Part shown: positions 1 through 5,454 of the stretch, piece after piece | How positions within the stretch are numbered: position 1 is the stretch's first letter | How the letters are laid out: the number at the start of each line of letters is the position of its first letter | NCBI GenBank assembly: GCA_003818595.1 | Contig: RPQV01000278.1 | Coordinates: 1 to 5,454, forward strand | Reading direction: 5' to 3' | Origin: Calditrichota bacterium | GTDB taxonomy: Bacteria; Zhuqueibacterota; Zhuqueibacteria; Residuimicrobiales; Krinioviventaceae | DNA length: 5,454 bases | The notes under the pieces: generated by a model | The model's database searches: none | Told to the model about the DNA's origin: nothing | The model's input: the letters and a program-made list of their open reading frames with translations, nothing else | Program-made: the position numbers and the translations under genes

Positions 1-734
1 ACTGTAAAGGTCACCGGAATGTTCGCCGCAACGCCCCCGGCGGTATATTCAGTGCGCACGACGAGTTGTTGCGGCAGGGGCTGTCCCACTACAGCCGATT
101 GCTGATCACCGGAAACCATCACCACTTTGGTCGCCGATTGTGCATATTCGGTGAAAATCACCGGCGAATTCGTCACATTGGCAGCAACGGCATGCACGAT
201 GATCGTGCCCGGCGTTGAACCCAGACGCAGGTTGACCGATGCCGTCCCGGACGCGTCTGTCTGCACCAGAGTCGACGGTTCAAAGGTCGCCGATCCCTGC
301 ATCAATACAAAATTAACCGTAAATCCCTGATAGGGTGTTCCGTTCTGCCGCAGGATGCGCACACTGAGTGCCTGAGGCAGCAACTGTCCGACATCTCCGC
401 GCTGCTGATCACCGGACACCATGGACATCTGCGGCGGAGTCGATCCCGTAGCGGTTGCGGTGAAAGTGGCCGCAAAGCCCGGTTCGTTTTCGCATTGAGC
501 GGTGATGGTCTGCGTAGGATCGCCGCCCACCTGATAACGAACCTGTGCATAACCCTGCATATCGGTATAGACTGGAACGGCGGGAGAAAACTGGCCGGTC
601 GGATCGCTGGATGAAAAAATCACCTTGCCGCCGTAAACCACATTCCCGAATTGATCGTGAACCTGCACTTTCAGAGGTTGGGAGAGCTGGGTATATCCCG
701 AAGCGCTCTGCTGGTCGCCGCTGATTTGGGTGAC
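1..734 (-). repeat. Three tandem Ig-like (Big_1/invasin-type) repeats with SGDQQ start motif
   Basis: Three units begin with an I/V-SGDQQ motif at residues 571, 673 and 774, a period of about 101-102 residues. Each continues with a QPLxxQxxVxV-type strand, then a VxF strand, then a TDxxGxAxVxxxxG segment typical of bacterial Ig-like domain group 1. Units 1 and 2 are complete (about 734-441 and 428-135). Unit 3 is cut by the left edge after its VTFT strand. At DNA level the SGDQQ codons keep a shared ctgatcaccgga core near 404 and 101. Such stalks typically hold a functional head away from the cell surface. Confidence 0.85.
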
Positions 735-2435
735 TGTGCGCGGACGAGTGAAAAAGAGGCGTTTCTTGGCCGGTGCGCCATTCATGTAAAGCGTCGTCCC
801 ATCGAGCAGACGCACTTTGACATCGACGGTATCGCGCAATCCCAGGCCGAAATGCTGAACCGGATCGTCCTGGCAGAGGTAGCCGTACGCATTGATCACT
901 TCGCGATAGCCCAAAAGCTTGCTCATATTATCCATGGATCCGCGTTCGAACACCCATATTTTGGTGCCGAATCCGCCCATATCGCCGCCGGGTCCGCGCC
1001 CGGTGATTTTCAGCCAGCGATTGGACGTTTTCTGATCATTGCGGTACATGTGATTGCTGTAGAGTTTGCTGGCATCTTTGTTGGCATCCGTGATATAGAA
1101 ATCCAAATCGCCGTCTTCATCGATGTCACCCAAAGCACCGCCGCGCGGATCGTAACCATACAATTCAATGCCGGTCCCGCTCATCTCCTGATAAACGCCG
1201 TTGCCCACGTTCTGATAATATGAAGTATAATCGCGCGTGCGGGTGGCGATGATATCCAGGTCGGTATCATTGTCCGCATCCAGGAAAACCGTGCTAAAGC
1301 CCGCCTGGCGAATTTTGAGTACCGAGGTGACTTCCTTAAAATAGCCGCGTCCGTCATTTTTGTAGGCGCGGACATATTCACGTCCTTTGTCCTTCGGCGG
1401 CACAAACAGATCCAGATCGCCGTCATTGTCATAATCGGCAAAGGTGGCGCCGTTGGCATCGTTCCAGGCGTCCCACAGTCCGCGGAGACGCGTTTCATTG
1501 GTGAAATTGCCTTGGCCGTCGTTGATCATGAGTTGATTGGGCACTTCAACTTGGGAGTTGAATCCATTAATCGCTTCCCCGCTTTCAGTGATGGAGGTAT
1601 AATTTCGATGAACGATTAATATATCCTCATCACCGTCCATGTCGACATCCGCGGCAGTCACGCCCTGGGTTCCCATATAACTATCGTTGACCGGATGAGT
1701 CAATCCGCTGGTTTCGATTGTCGAGAAGGTGCCGTTGCCGTTGTTGAGATAAAATTCGTTCGGCTGTGGAGGAATGACGATTTTTGTCGTCTCACTGTAG
1801 CGCGTTTCCGCCGGACCCCAGTTTACACCCAAAAGATCCATGAATCCGTCATTATTGGCGTCGAAAGCCACGACGCCGCGGGTTCCGTATCCGTAAGGTA
1901 CGGTATCAAAGTCCGGGAAAAGAACTCGGATGAGCGGCAACTGCGCCGCATCCGTAACATCGGCAAAAAATCCGTTGCCGTCGTTTTGATAAAGCCGGTT
2001 GCGGTCATCCGTGGTGGCATTGTAAATGTCCAAATCCCCATCATTATCATAATCTACCCAGCAGATACCGTGAGAACCGGTCCAGCCGTAATTGTCACTG
2101 ACATGGCGTGCACCGTCATTCTCCTGGTATTTTCCACCGGGAATGCTGATATACAGCGTTTCCGCCAGTTTGTTGGCGTAACGAACGGCATTGGAAATGT
2201 AAATATCCGGACGGTTGTCGTTATTGATATCCCCCATGATCACCCCATGACCATAGCAGCTGCGCGGCGGATCGCCGATTGTATTCCCGGGGACAGCCAA
2301 CGCTGTAGTGACATCGGTGAATTTGGCGACCTGTCCATATGCGGCGGTAATGAAGCCTATCATGATGAAAAAGAAAATTCGTGCTGAATCCACCCAACTT
2401 CGTCCCATGTATCGCGGTAAAGCATTTCTCTTCAT
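1..2435 (-). CDS. Secreted FG-GAP/VCBS repeat protein with ASPIC/UnbV domain and Ig-like repeats (3' end missing)
   Basis: This frame reads from ATG at 2435 to the left edge, 811 complete codons with no stop, so the C-terminus is outside the window. An in-frame TAA six codons upstream makes this the earliest ATG; Met10 is an alternative start. No Shine-Dalgarno sequence is evident. Residues 1-34 look like a Sec signal peptide: basic N-region, hydrophobic IFFFIMIGFITAA core, likely cleavage after AAYG. Residues 69-445 carry seven DxDxDGxxD-type calcium loops alternating with xxNDGNGxF motifs, as in FG-GAP/VCBS (integrin-like propeller) proteins. Residues ~472-560 match ASPIC/UnbV, with NRWLKI, GFGTKI and HFGLG. 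Residues ~568-811 are three Ig-like repeats. No catalytic motif is visible. I infer an exported, calcium-stabilised surface or adhesion protein; a T9SS sorting domain may follow in the missing part. The domain calls are firm, the function is not. Confidence 0.93.
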   Translation of the reverse strand, partial: MKRNALPRYMGRSWVDSARIFFFIMIGFITAAYGQVAKFTDVTTALAVPGNTIGDPPRSCYGHGVIMGDINNDNRPDIYISNAVRYANKLAETLYISIPGGKYQENDGARHVSDNYGWTGSHGICWVDYDNDGDLDIYNATTDDRNRLYQNDGNGFFADVTDAAQLPLIRVLFPDFDTVPYGYGTRGVVAFDANNDGFMDLLGVNWGPAETRYSETTKIVIPPQPNEFYLNNGNGTFSTIETSGLTHPVNDSYMGTQGVTAADVDMDGDEDILIVHRNYTSITESGEAINGFNSQVEVPNQLMINDGQGNFTNETRLRGLWDAWNDANGATFADYDNDGDLDLFVPPKDKGREYVRAYKNDGRGYFKEVTSVLKIRQAGFSTVFLDADNDTDLDIIATRTRDYTSYYQNVGNGVYQEMSGTGIELYGYDPRGGALGDIDEDGDLDFYITDANKDASKLYSNHMYRNDQKTSNRWLKITGRGPGGDMGGFGTKIWVFERGSMDNMSKLLGYREVINAYGYLCQDDPVQHFGLGLRDTVDVKVRLLDGTTLYMNGAPAKKRLFFTRPRTVTQISGDQQSASGYTQLSQPLKVQVHDQFGNVVYGGKVIFSSSDPTGQFSPAVPVYTDMQGYAQVRYQVGGDPTQTITAQCENEPGFAATFTATATGSTPPQMSMVSGDQQRGDVGQLLPQALSVRILRQNGTPYQGFTVNFVLMQGSATFEPSTLVQTDASGTASVNLRLGSTPGTIIVHAVAANVTNSPVIFTEYAQSATKVVMVSGDQQSAVVGQPLPQQLVVRTEYTAGGVAANIPVTFT
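756..1022 (-). other. ASPIC/UnbV domain within the FG-GAP protein
   Basis: Residues ~472-560 of the 1-2435 gene follow directly after the propeller, as is usual for the FG-GAP plus ASPIC/UnbV (CRTAC-type) architecture. Recognisable features are NRWLKITGRG at the start, GGFGTKIWVF, a REV-x-A-x-GY-x-CQ stretch, QHFGLGLRDTVDVKV, and a closing RLLDGTT. The domain's biochemical role is not established. Its position at the propeller's C-terminal end argues that the propeller module is intact. Confidence 0.85.
1101..2231 (-). repeat. Seven FG-GAP/VCBS-type calcium-binding repeats
   Basis: Acidic calcium-loop motifs occur at residues 69-77 (DINNDNRPD), 128-136 (DYDNDGDLD), 192-200 (DANNDGFMD), 263-271 (DVDMDGDED), 334-342 (DYDNDGDLD), 386-394 (DADNDTDLD) and 437-445 (DIDEDGDLD). 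Between them lie five copies of a xxNDGNGxF-like strand-turn motif, near residues 148, 228, 302, 358 and 406. Seven blades are what an integrin-alpha-like beta-propeller would need, so this block may be one complete propeller. The first and sixth loops lack the usual glycine after the third acidic position (NDNR, NDTD). Confidence 0.9.
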
Positions 2436-2500
2436 TATCGTTCTACCCGATTAAGAGTGATCTGTTAAATAAAGTCATCTGGCTTGAACTGCAAAAAAAC

Positions 2501-2529
2501 AGTATAATGATACCCATAAATTATGAAAA
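2501..2529 (-). promoter_or_regulatory. Candidate sigma70-like promoter for the FG-GAP gene
   Basis: On the minus strand, TTTTCA (2529-2524, 4 of 6 matches to TTGACA) lies exactly 17 bases before TATACT (2506-2501, 5 of 6 matches to TATAAT). Transcription would start near 2494, giving a leader of about 60 bases before the ATG at 2435. An A9 run lies just upstream of the -35 box, where an UP element would sit. A weaker pair, TTGCAG-17-TATTTA, lies further downstream (2494-2466). If the host is a true Bacteroidota with TAnnTTTG-type promoters, this call weakens. Confidence 0.4.
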
Positions 2530-2533
2530 TGCG

Positions 2534-2550
2534 TTTTTTTTTGTGGGGGG
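2534..2550 (-). promoter_or_regulatory. A9 and C6 homopolymer tracts upstream of the candidate promoter
   Basis: Read on the coding strand, CCCCCCAC is followed by nine A residues (2542-2534), ending four bases upstream of the putative -35 box. The A-tract could act as an UP element or intrinsic bend. Both runs are also slippage-prone, so length variation could modulate expression of the surface protein downstream. Only the tracts themselves are seen; either role is inference. Confidence 0.35.
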
Positions 2551-2660
2551 CATAAAGATCAATAGGAATCATCAATGGTATAAACCGATAGAGTGTTCGC
2601 TAATGCGAAAGGCGTTCAAAGTATTCTTCAAAAGATGAAAAACATCAGCCGCAACCTTCC

Positions 2661-2700
2661 TTAAAAAGACGTCCCTGATGTCATTGATCAGGGACGTCTT
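2661..2700 (-). terminator. Rho-independent terminator of the T9SS-sorted surface-protein gene
   Basis: A perfect 14-bp inverted repeat (AAGACGTCCCTGAT, 2700-2687 paired with 2679-2666) encloses a 7-base loop. On the minus strand it is followed directly by a T-run (TTTTT, 2667-2663, partly in the stem). It begins 47 bases after the stop codon at 2748. There is no comparable T-run after it on the plus strand, so it acts for minus-strand transcription. It separates the two genes into distinct transcription units. Confidence 0.85.
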
Positions 2701-2724
2701 GGCAGTGAAAGATTAATCGCTCCT

Positions 2725-2747
2725 GGTGGCTGAGCAAAGTCGAAGCC
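2725..2747. repeat. Possible interspersed intergenic repeat fragment (GGCTGAGCAAAGTCGAAGCC)
   Basis: This 23-base stretch abuts the stop codon of the upstream gene. It has GGCT/AGCC ends that can pair. It resembles the widespread intergenic element with core CTGAGC(G/A)AAGTCGAAG that I recall from many environmental bacterial genomes, including FCB-group ones. Only one copy is in the window, so repetitiveness cannot be shown here. Confidence 0.3.
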
Positions 2748-5453
2748 TTATTTTAAAAGAACCATCCTGCGAATTTCGACGAATGAACCTGCCGTCATTC
2801 TGTAAAAATAAAGTCCAGTGGGAACGCGAAGATTCAATTCATCGGTTGCGTTCCAAATCACTTTGAATCTGCCCGCCGGCATCTGCATATCCACCAGCGT
2901 GGTTACCCATCGACCGCGGATATCAAAGACGTCTATTTTGACATGCTCCGGCCTCGGCAGATCATACTGAATCTCCGTCGTCGGATTGAAGGGATTGGGG
3001 AAATTCTGCAGCAGCGAGAATGACTCGGGTAATGCAGTTTCTTTGGCGGCGACAGCGGCCGTCAGTCGAAAATTGGCGCGAAATGTCTTTTGATTGTTCA
3101 CCAAAACCTGCTTGACTTCCAGGGTATCGGTTCGATCATCGTTCCAGTGGCTGAACGCCCAGTTTTTGCCGGGCGTTGCGACGAGCGTCAACTGAGTGCC
3201 GTATTCATATTCCGGATAATCAGGAATTCGATTGACGACCGCATTGGCGGCATCGGCCACCACGGCATTCACAACAATTCCGGATGTCATCAGACTGTGG
3301 GCACTTGACCAACCCGAAATCGCGGACGTATGATTTTTGCAGCGTGCCCGAGCACGAACCAGAAAGGTTCCGGTTGTGCTGTACTTGTGCGCATAAAAAT
3401 CGCCTTCCCAGGCCAGATCGTTAAAGGCTGTATAAGACGCCTTTTGCGTCAAGGGATCTATTTCCTGCAGCATGACGGCGCTGCCGTATTTGCCTTTATA
3501 CTCGTTGCCGGCTTTGCCGCCGAAACGAACAGAAAGCATCACTTCGCCGTCGCCACCTGCGATGATATTGGCGAATTTTGCGACATATCCCGGCGCTGTA
3601 TTGTCTGAAGGTAGGCGGGTGTTGGGTGAAAAATTATTATTAAACAGCACGTTCCCGACATCATCTTTTCCTCTTGAACTGAGATTAAGGAAAGAATCAG
3701 CACCACTCAGAGTCACAACCGAGGAACGCAACCATCCATAATCATTGCGATTTGAGTAAAAGGCAATAATATAGAGTTTCACCGGATTCAATCCGGAAAA
3801 GTGCAGCGTCAATTCATCTCCCGGCGAATCGACATAAGAAATGGCGCCGCGGCAGTTGACAGAGTTGCCGAAAATATCTTTGGCATCCGTTCCCGCGACC
3901 GGTTCCTCACCCAGCCACGCATCCTGTTTGCCGTAATAAATACCACCCTGGACTGACAGTTGTACCGGCGTGGCAATTCCATCGCCATAATTGACCAAAT
4001 AACCGGAAGAAGGCAAACCACTGCCACCCACAGGCGTTGTAAACATGGTGATATTGGTATTCTGCTGCGATGTCAAGTCAGTCCATGCTGATGTTTGTCC
4101 ATCACCCCAATCGAACTGATATTCGACGTTGTGTCCCAAATTGCTGACCGCGTTGCGAACATTAAAGTCCACCGACTGCTGTTTATATGCGGACGTCACC
4201 GCATAGATCTTGGGCGTTGTGATAGTCTCATTCAATTCAACAAAATTTGCGATAATCTGCATGGCTTTCGTAACCTGAAGCGTTGTCCGCAATTCTTCAC
4301 CGCTCGCGTCACCGCTCCAATAGGCAAAGCGAAAACCGGCTGCCGGTTTTGCCACCAGCGTGAGCGCATCGCCGGCCGAAACCAACGTGTCGCCGGCCGA
4401 AGGAACCGTGCTGCCGCTGCCCTGCGGTGTAACCGCCATACTCACGGTAAAGCGATTCGGCGTAAAGTTCGCGGTGATTGTCCTGTCGCCCGACATGGTG
4501 ATGGTGGTTGTCGCACTGTTCGGATCAGCGACACTTCCGCTCCAATTCAGGAATCGATATCCGGCCTTGGGAGCTGCGGTCAAATTCACAACACGGCCGA
4601 TTTCATAGGAATGACTTCCCTCATCCGGCACGGTCACGCCGCTTCCCGTCGGATTGACGGCGATCGTCAACATCACCTCATTGGGAGCGATTTTTTCAAA
4701 GTTGGCAATCACCGTTTTATGACCGGTCATTTTGATGCGCGTCGTCTGAGCCGACGGATTTTCAACATCCCCGGTCCAGTCCTTAAAAACATAACCCGGA
4801 TTGGGAATGGTCGTGATGTTCACATATTCATTCTCATCATAGGTAAAAGTCCCTTCCGGCGGTGCACAAAGTCCGGCGCCGGGAGGATAAATCACCAACG
4901 TCAGATTATATTTTTTCGACTCCCCACGCTCAAATTTGGCATAAACCTCTTTGTTTTTATCCATTTTGACGCGCGTGGTCGGACTGAGAACATCCTCCAC
5001 CTCACCATGCCAACCGGCGAAATAGTAGCCTTCCAGAGGAATCGCCGAAATATTGACATAGCTGCCGGCGCTGTGCATCGAAATACCGGGGGGAGGCGCG
5101 GTTGTGCCGGTACCCACGGGACTGACATTCATGCTCAACACAAACGTGCCGCTGCCGTCCTTTTGAAAATTGGCGATGATCGATTTATTAGCGGACATGG
5201 TCACGGTGGTGGTCGACGATGCCGGATTGGCGACATCCCCGGTCCAGCCGATGAACGTGTATCCGGATAACGCTGCGGCGCTGACATTGACCACCTGATT
5301 GAGCGGATATTCGTAACTTCCGGTCAGCGGTTGTGTACTGCCGCCTTCCGGCGGATTGGCGGTAATGGTGAGCGTCGCCCGATCATTCGTGCCGTAAATG
5401 AAATGCGCCGTCACTGTTTTATTTTCATCGAGGATGACGAATGTTGTCGGAGT
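2748..5453 (-). CDS. Large repeat-rich cell-surface protein with T9SS C-terminal sorting domain (5' end missing)
   Basis: The frame is open from the right edge to TAA at 2750-2748, 901 residues. A GTG at 5414 could be taken as a start, but the 13 upstream codons are in frame and continue a repeat (TTFVILDENKTVTAHF), so that GTG is an internal valine and the true start is outside. In order (residue 1 at 5453) it has a repeat tail (1-18), five InlB-B-like/Flg_new-type repeats (28-404), and the N-half of a PKD-like domain (414-459, with FDWGDG). Then come a ~200-residue globular module (466-666), the PKD-like C-half (671-725, with TGTFLVRARARC), a degenerate sixth repeat (727-795), and a T9SS sorting domain (808-901). 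No catalytic residues are recognisable, and only three cysteines are present. I infer an exported, surface-anchored or released adhesion, matrix or glycan-binding protein. It is followed by its own terminator. Confidence 0.95.
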   Translation of the reverse strand, partial: TPTTFVILDENKTVTAHFIYGTNDRATLTITANPPEGGSTQPLTGSYEYPLNQVVNVSAAALSGYTFIGWTGDVANPASSTTTVTMSANKSIIANFQKDGSGTFVLSMNVSPVGTGTTAPPPGISMHSAGSYVNISAIPLEGYYFAGWHGEVEDVLSPTTRVKMDKNKEVYAKFERGESKKYNLTLVIYPPGAGLCAPPEGTFTYDENEYVNITTIPNPGYVFKDWTGDVENPSAQTTRIKMTGHKTVIANFEKIAPNEVMLTIAVNPTGSGVTVPDEGSHSYEIGRVVNLTAAPKAGYRFLNWSGSVADPNSATTTITMSGDRTITANFTPNRFTVSMAVTPQGSGSTVPSAGDTLVSAGDALTLVAKPAAGFRFAYWSGDASGEELRTTLQVTKAMQIIANFVELNETITTPKIYAVTSAYKQQSVDFNVRNAVSNLGHNVEYQFDWGDGQTSAWTDLTSQQNTNITMFTTPVGGSGLPSSGYLVNYGDGIATPVQLSVQGGIYYGKQDAWLGEEPVAGTDAKDIFGNSVNCRGAISYVDSPGDELTLHFSGLNPVKLYIIAFYSNRNDYGWLRSSVVTLSGADSFLNLSSRGKDDVGNVLFNNNFSPNTRLPSDNTAPGYVAKFANIIAGGDGEVMLSVRFGGKAGNEYKGKYGSAVMLQEIDPLTQKASYTAFNDLAWEGDFYAHKYSTTGTFLVRARARCKNHTSAISGWSSAHSLMTSGIVVNAVVADAANAVVNRIPDYPEYEYGTQLTLVATPGKNWAFSHWNDDRTDTLEVKQVLVNNQKTFRANFRLTAAVAAKETALPESFSLLQNFPNPFNPTTEIQYDLPRPEHVKIDVFDIRGRWVTTLVDMQMPAGRFKVIWNATDELNLRVPTGLYFYRMTAGSFVEIRRMVLLK
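2751..3032 (-). other. T9SS type A / FlgD-Ig-like C-terminal sorting domain
   Basis: The last ~94 residues begin with a linker and then QNFPNPFNPTTEIQYDLP. They continue with VKIDVFDIRGRWVTTLVD, AGRFKVIWNATDE and VPTGLYFYRMTAG, and end in a basic RRMVLLK tail. This is the standard arrangement of T9SS C-terminal signals with a FlgD-Ig-like fold: a first NPFNP strand, a central V-x-DxxGR strand, a W-(D/N)-x-x-(D/N) turn, and GxYxYR before the terminal strand. It marks the protein for export across the outer membrane. Confidence 0.9.
3456..4058 (-). other. Globular module of ~200 residues inserted in a PKD-like domain
   Basis: The module runs from NITMFTTP to GSAVMLQEI. It shows GYLVNYGDG, a TDAKDIFG segment, LTLHFSGLNPVKLYIIAF, a NRND turn, VVTLSGADSFLNLSS, TRLPSDNTAPGYVAKF, and NEYKGKYGSAVMLQE. 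I recognise this general pattern from large secreted proteins of environmental bacteria, but I cannot give it a family name. The alternating strands suggest a galactose-binding-like beta-sandwich, and glycan binding is a guess. The flanks, FDWGDG before and TGTFLVRARARC after, look like two halves of one PKD-like domain. Confidence 0.55.
4242..5453 (-). repeat. Tandem InlB-B-like/Flg_new-type repeats (one partial, five complete)
   Basis: Units lie at about 5453-5400 (partial), 5372-5166, 5144-4932, 4904-4698, 4673-4464 and 4451-4242. Each shows a P-x-G-x-G turn, a VN(V/I/L)(S/T)A strand, a GYxFxxW(T/S)G(D/S)V core, a TTT(V/I)xM strand and a closing xxANF. The GYxFxxW core recurs every 78 residues three times, then after 75. 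The fifth unit has drifted (GFRFAYWSGDASGEE). Such arrays are beta-rich stalks in bacterial surface proteins. A lone degenerate unit, with NWAFSHW and TFRANF, recurs at about 3275-3069. Confidence 0.9.
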
Positions 5454-5454
5454 G

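Larger units (their letters stand above)
2436..2747. other. Intergenic region between the two surface-protein genes
   Basis: This 312-base gap contains no convincing gene. It is more AT-rich than its flanks. From the upstream gene outward it holds a possible interspersed-repeat fragment, an intrinsic terminator, about 110 bases with nothing recognisable, a G6 run and T9 run (C6 and A9 on the coding strand), a candidate promoter, and a leader of roughly 60 bases. The only hairpin in the unexplained part is a 5-bp stem (ttcgc/gcgaa, 2596-2609), too weak to call. Confidence 0.8.

Noticed and set aside
651..1223. Plus-strand open frame of 190 codons
   Set aside because: It is antisense to the ASPIC/UnbV region and last propeller blades, with no recognisable domain or ribosome binding site.
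1695..2387. Plus-strand open frame of 230 codons
   Set aside because: It lies opposite the FG-GAP repeats. The apparent V/I-rich protein is the complement of Asp/Asn-rich calcium-loop codons (GAT/AAT read as ATC/ATT).
2489..2508. Plus-strand TATAAT (2503-2508) with TTGAAC upstream as a divergent promoter
   Set aside because: The spacer is only 13 bases and there is no plus-strand gene to drive. The same bases fit better as the minus-strand TATACT -10 box.
2596..2609. Short hairpin ttcgc-taat-gcgaa as a regulatory RNA element or second terminator
   Set aside because: It has a 5-bp stem with no T-run on either side, which is expected by chance in a gap of this length.
2381..2638. Plus-strand open frame of 85 codons spanning most of the intergenic gap
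   Set aside because: It starts at a GTG inside the opposite gene's signal-peptide region, reads through the T9/G6 tract (FFFVGG), and overlaps the promoter candidate. It has no ribosome binding site and no family resemblance.
4095..5270. Long plus-strand open frame (about 391 codons) opposite the repeat array
   Set aside because: It is antisense to a repeat-coding region with clear protein homology. Its translation is rich in R, H, G and I with no domain pattern, as expected from the complement of a repetitive coding sequence.

Overview
The window holds two large, incomplete genes, both read from the minus strand, separated by a 312-base gap. Both encode modular, repeat-rich secreted or cell-surface proteins. 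The upstream one (2748-5453) ends in a C-terminal domain of the kind recognised by the type IX secretion system (T9SS), with a QNFPNPFNPTT motif and a final RRMVLLK. That ending, roughly balanced base composition, and the lack of a clear Shine-Dalgarno sequence before the second gene suggest the Fibrobacterota-Chlorobiota-Bacteroidota (FCB) group. Ignavibacteria, Calditrichota, KSB1-like or Zixibacteria-like lineages are plausible. This is inferred from protein style only; no phylogenetic marker is present.

Layout in transcription order (right to left): (1) 5453-2748 is the 3' part of a surface protein. It has the tail of one repeat and then five copies of a ~78-residue InlB-B-like/Flg_new-like repeat. 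These are followed by a PKD-like domain that appears split by a ~200-residue globular module, one degenerate repeat, and the T9SS sorting domain. Its start lies beyond the right edge. (2) 2747-2436 is intergenic. It has a strong intrinsic terminator for the first gene, then an A-tract and a plausible sigma70-like promoter for the second. A short sequence next to the first gene's stop codon resembles an interspersed repeat. (3) 2435-1 is the 5' part of a second secreted protein, 811 codons without a stop. It has a signal peptide, seven calcium-binding FG-GAP/VCBS-type motifs, an ASPIC/UnbV domain, and three tandem Ig-like (Big_1-type) repeats each opening with an SGDQQ motif. It continues beyond the left edge.

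The terminator and the separate promoter candidate argue for two transcription units rather than one operon. Neither protein shows a catalytic motif, so adhesion, matrix or glycan-binding roles are more likely than enzymatic ones. I see no RNA genes, CRISPR array, transposase or plus-strand gene. The most unusual structural point is the apparent nested, possibly permuted domain insertion in the first protein.
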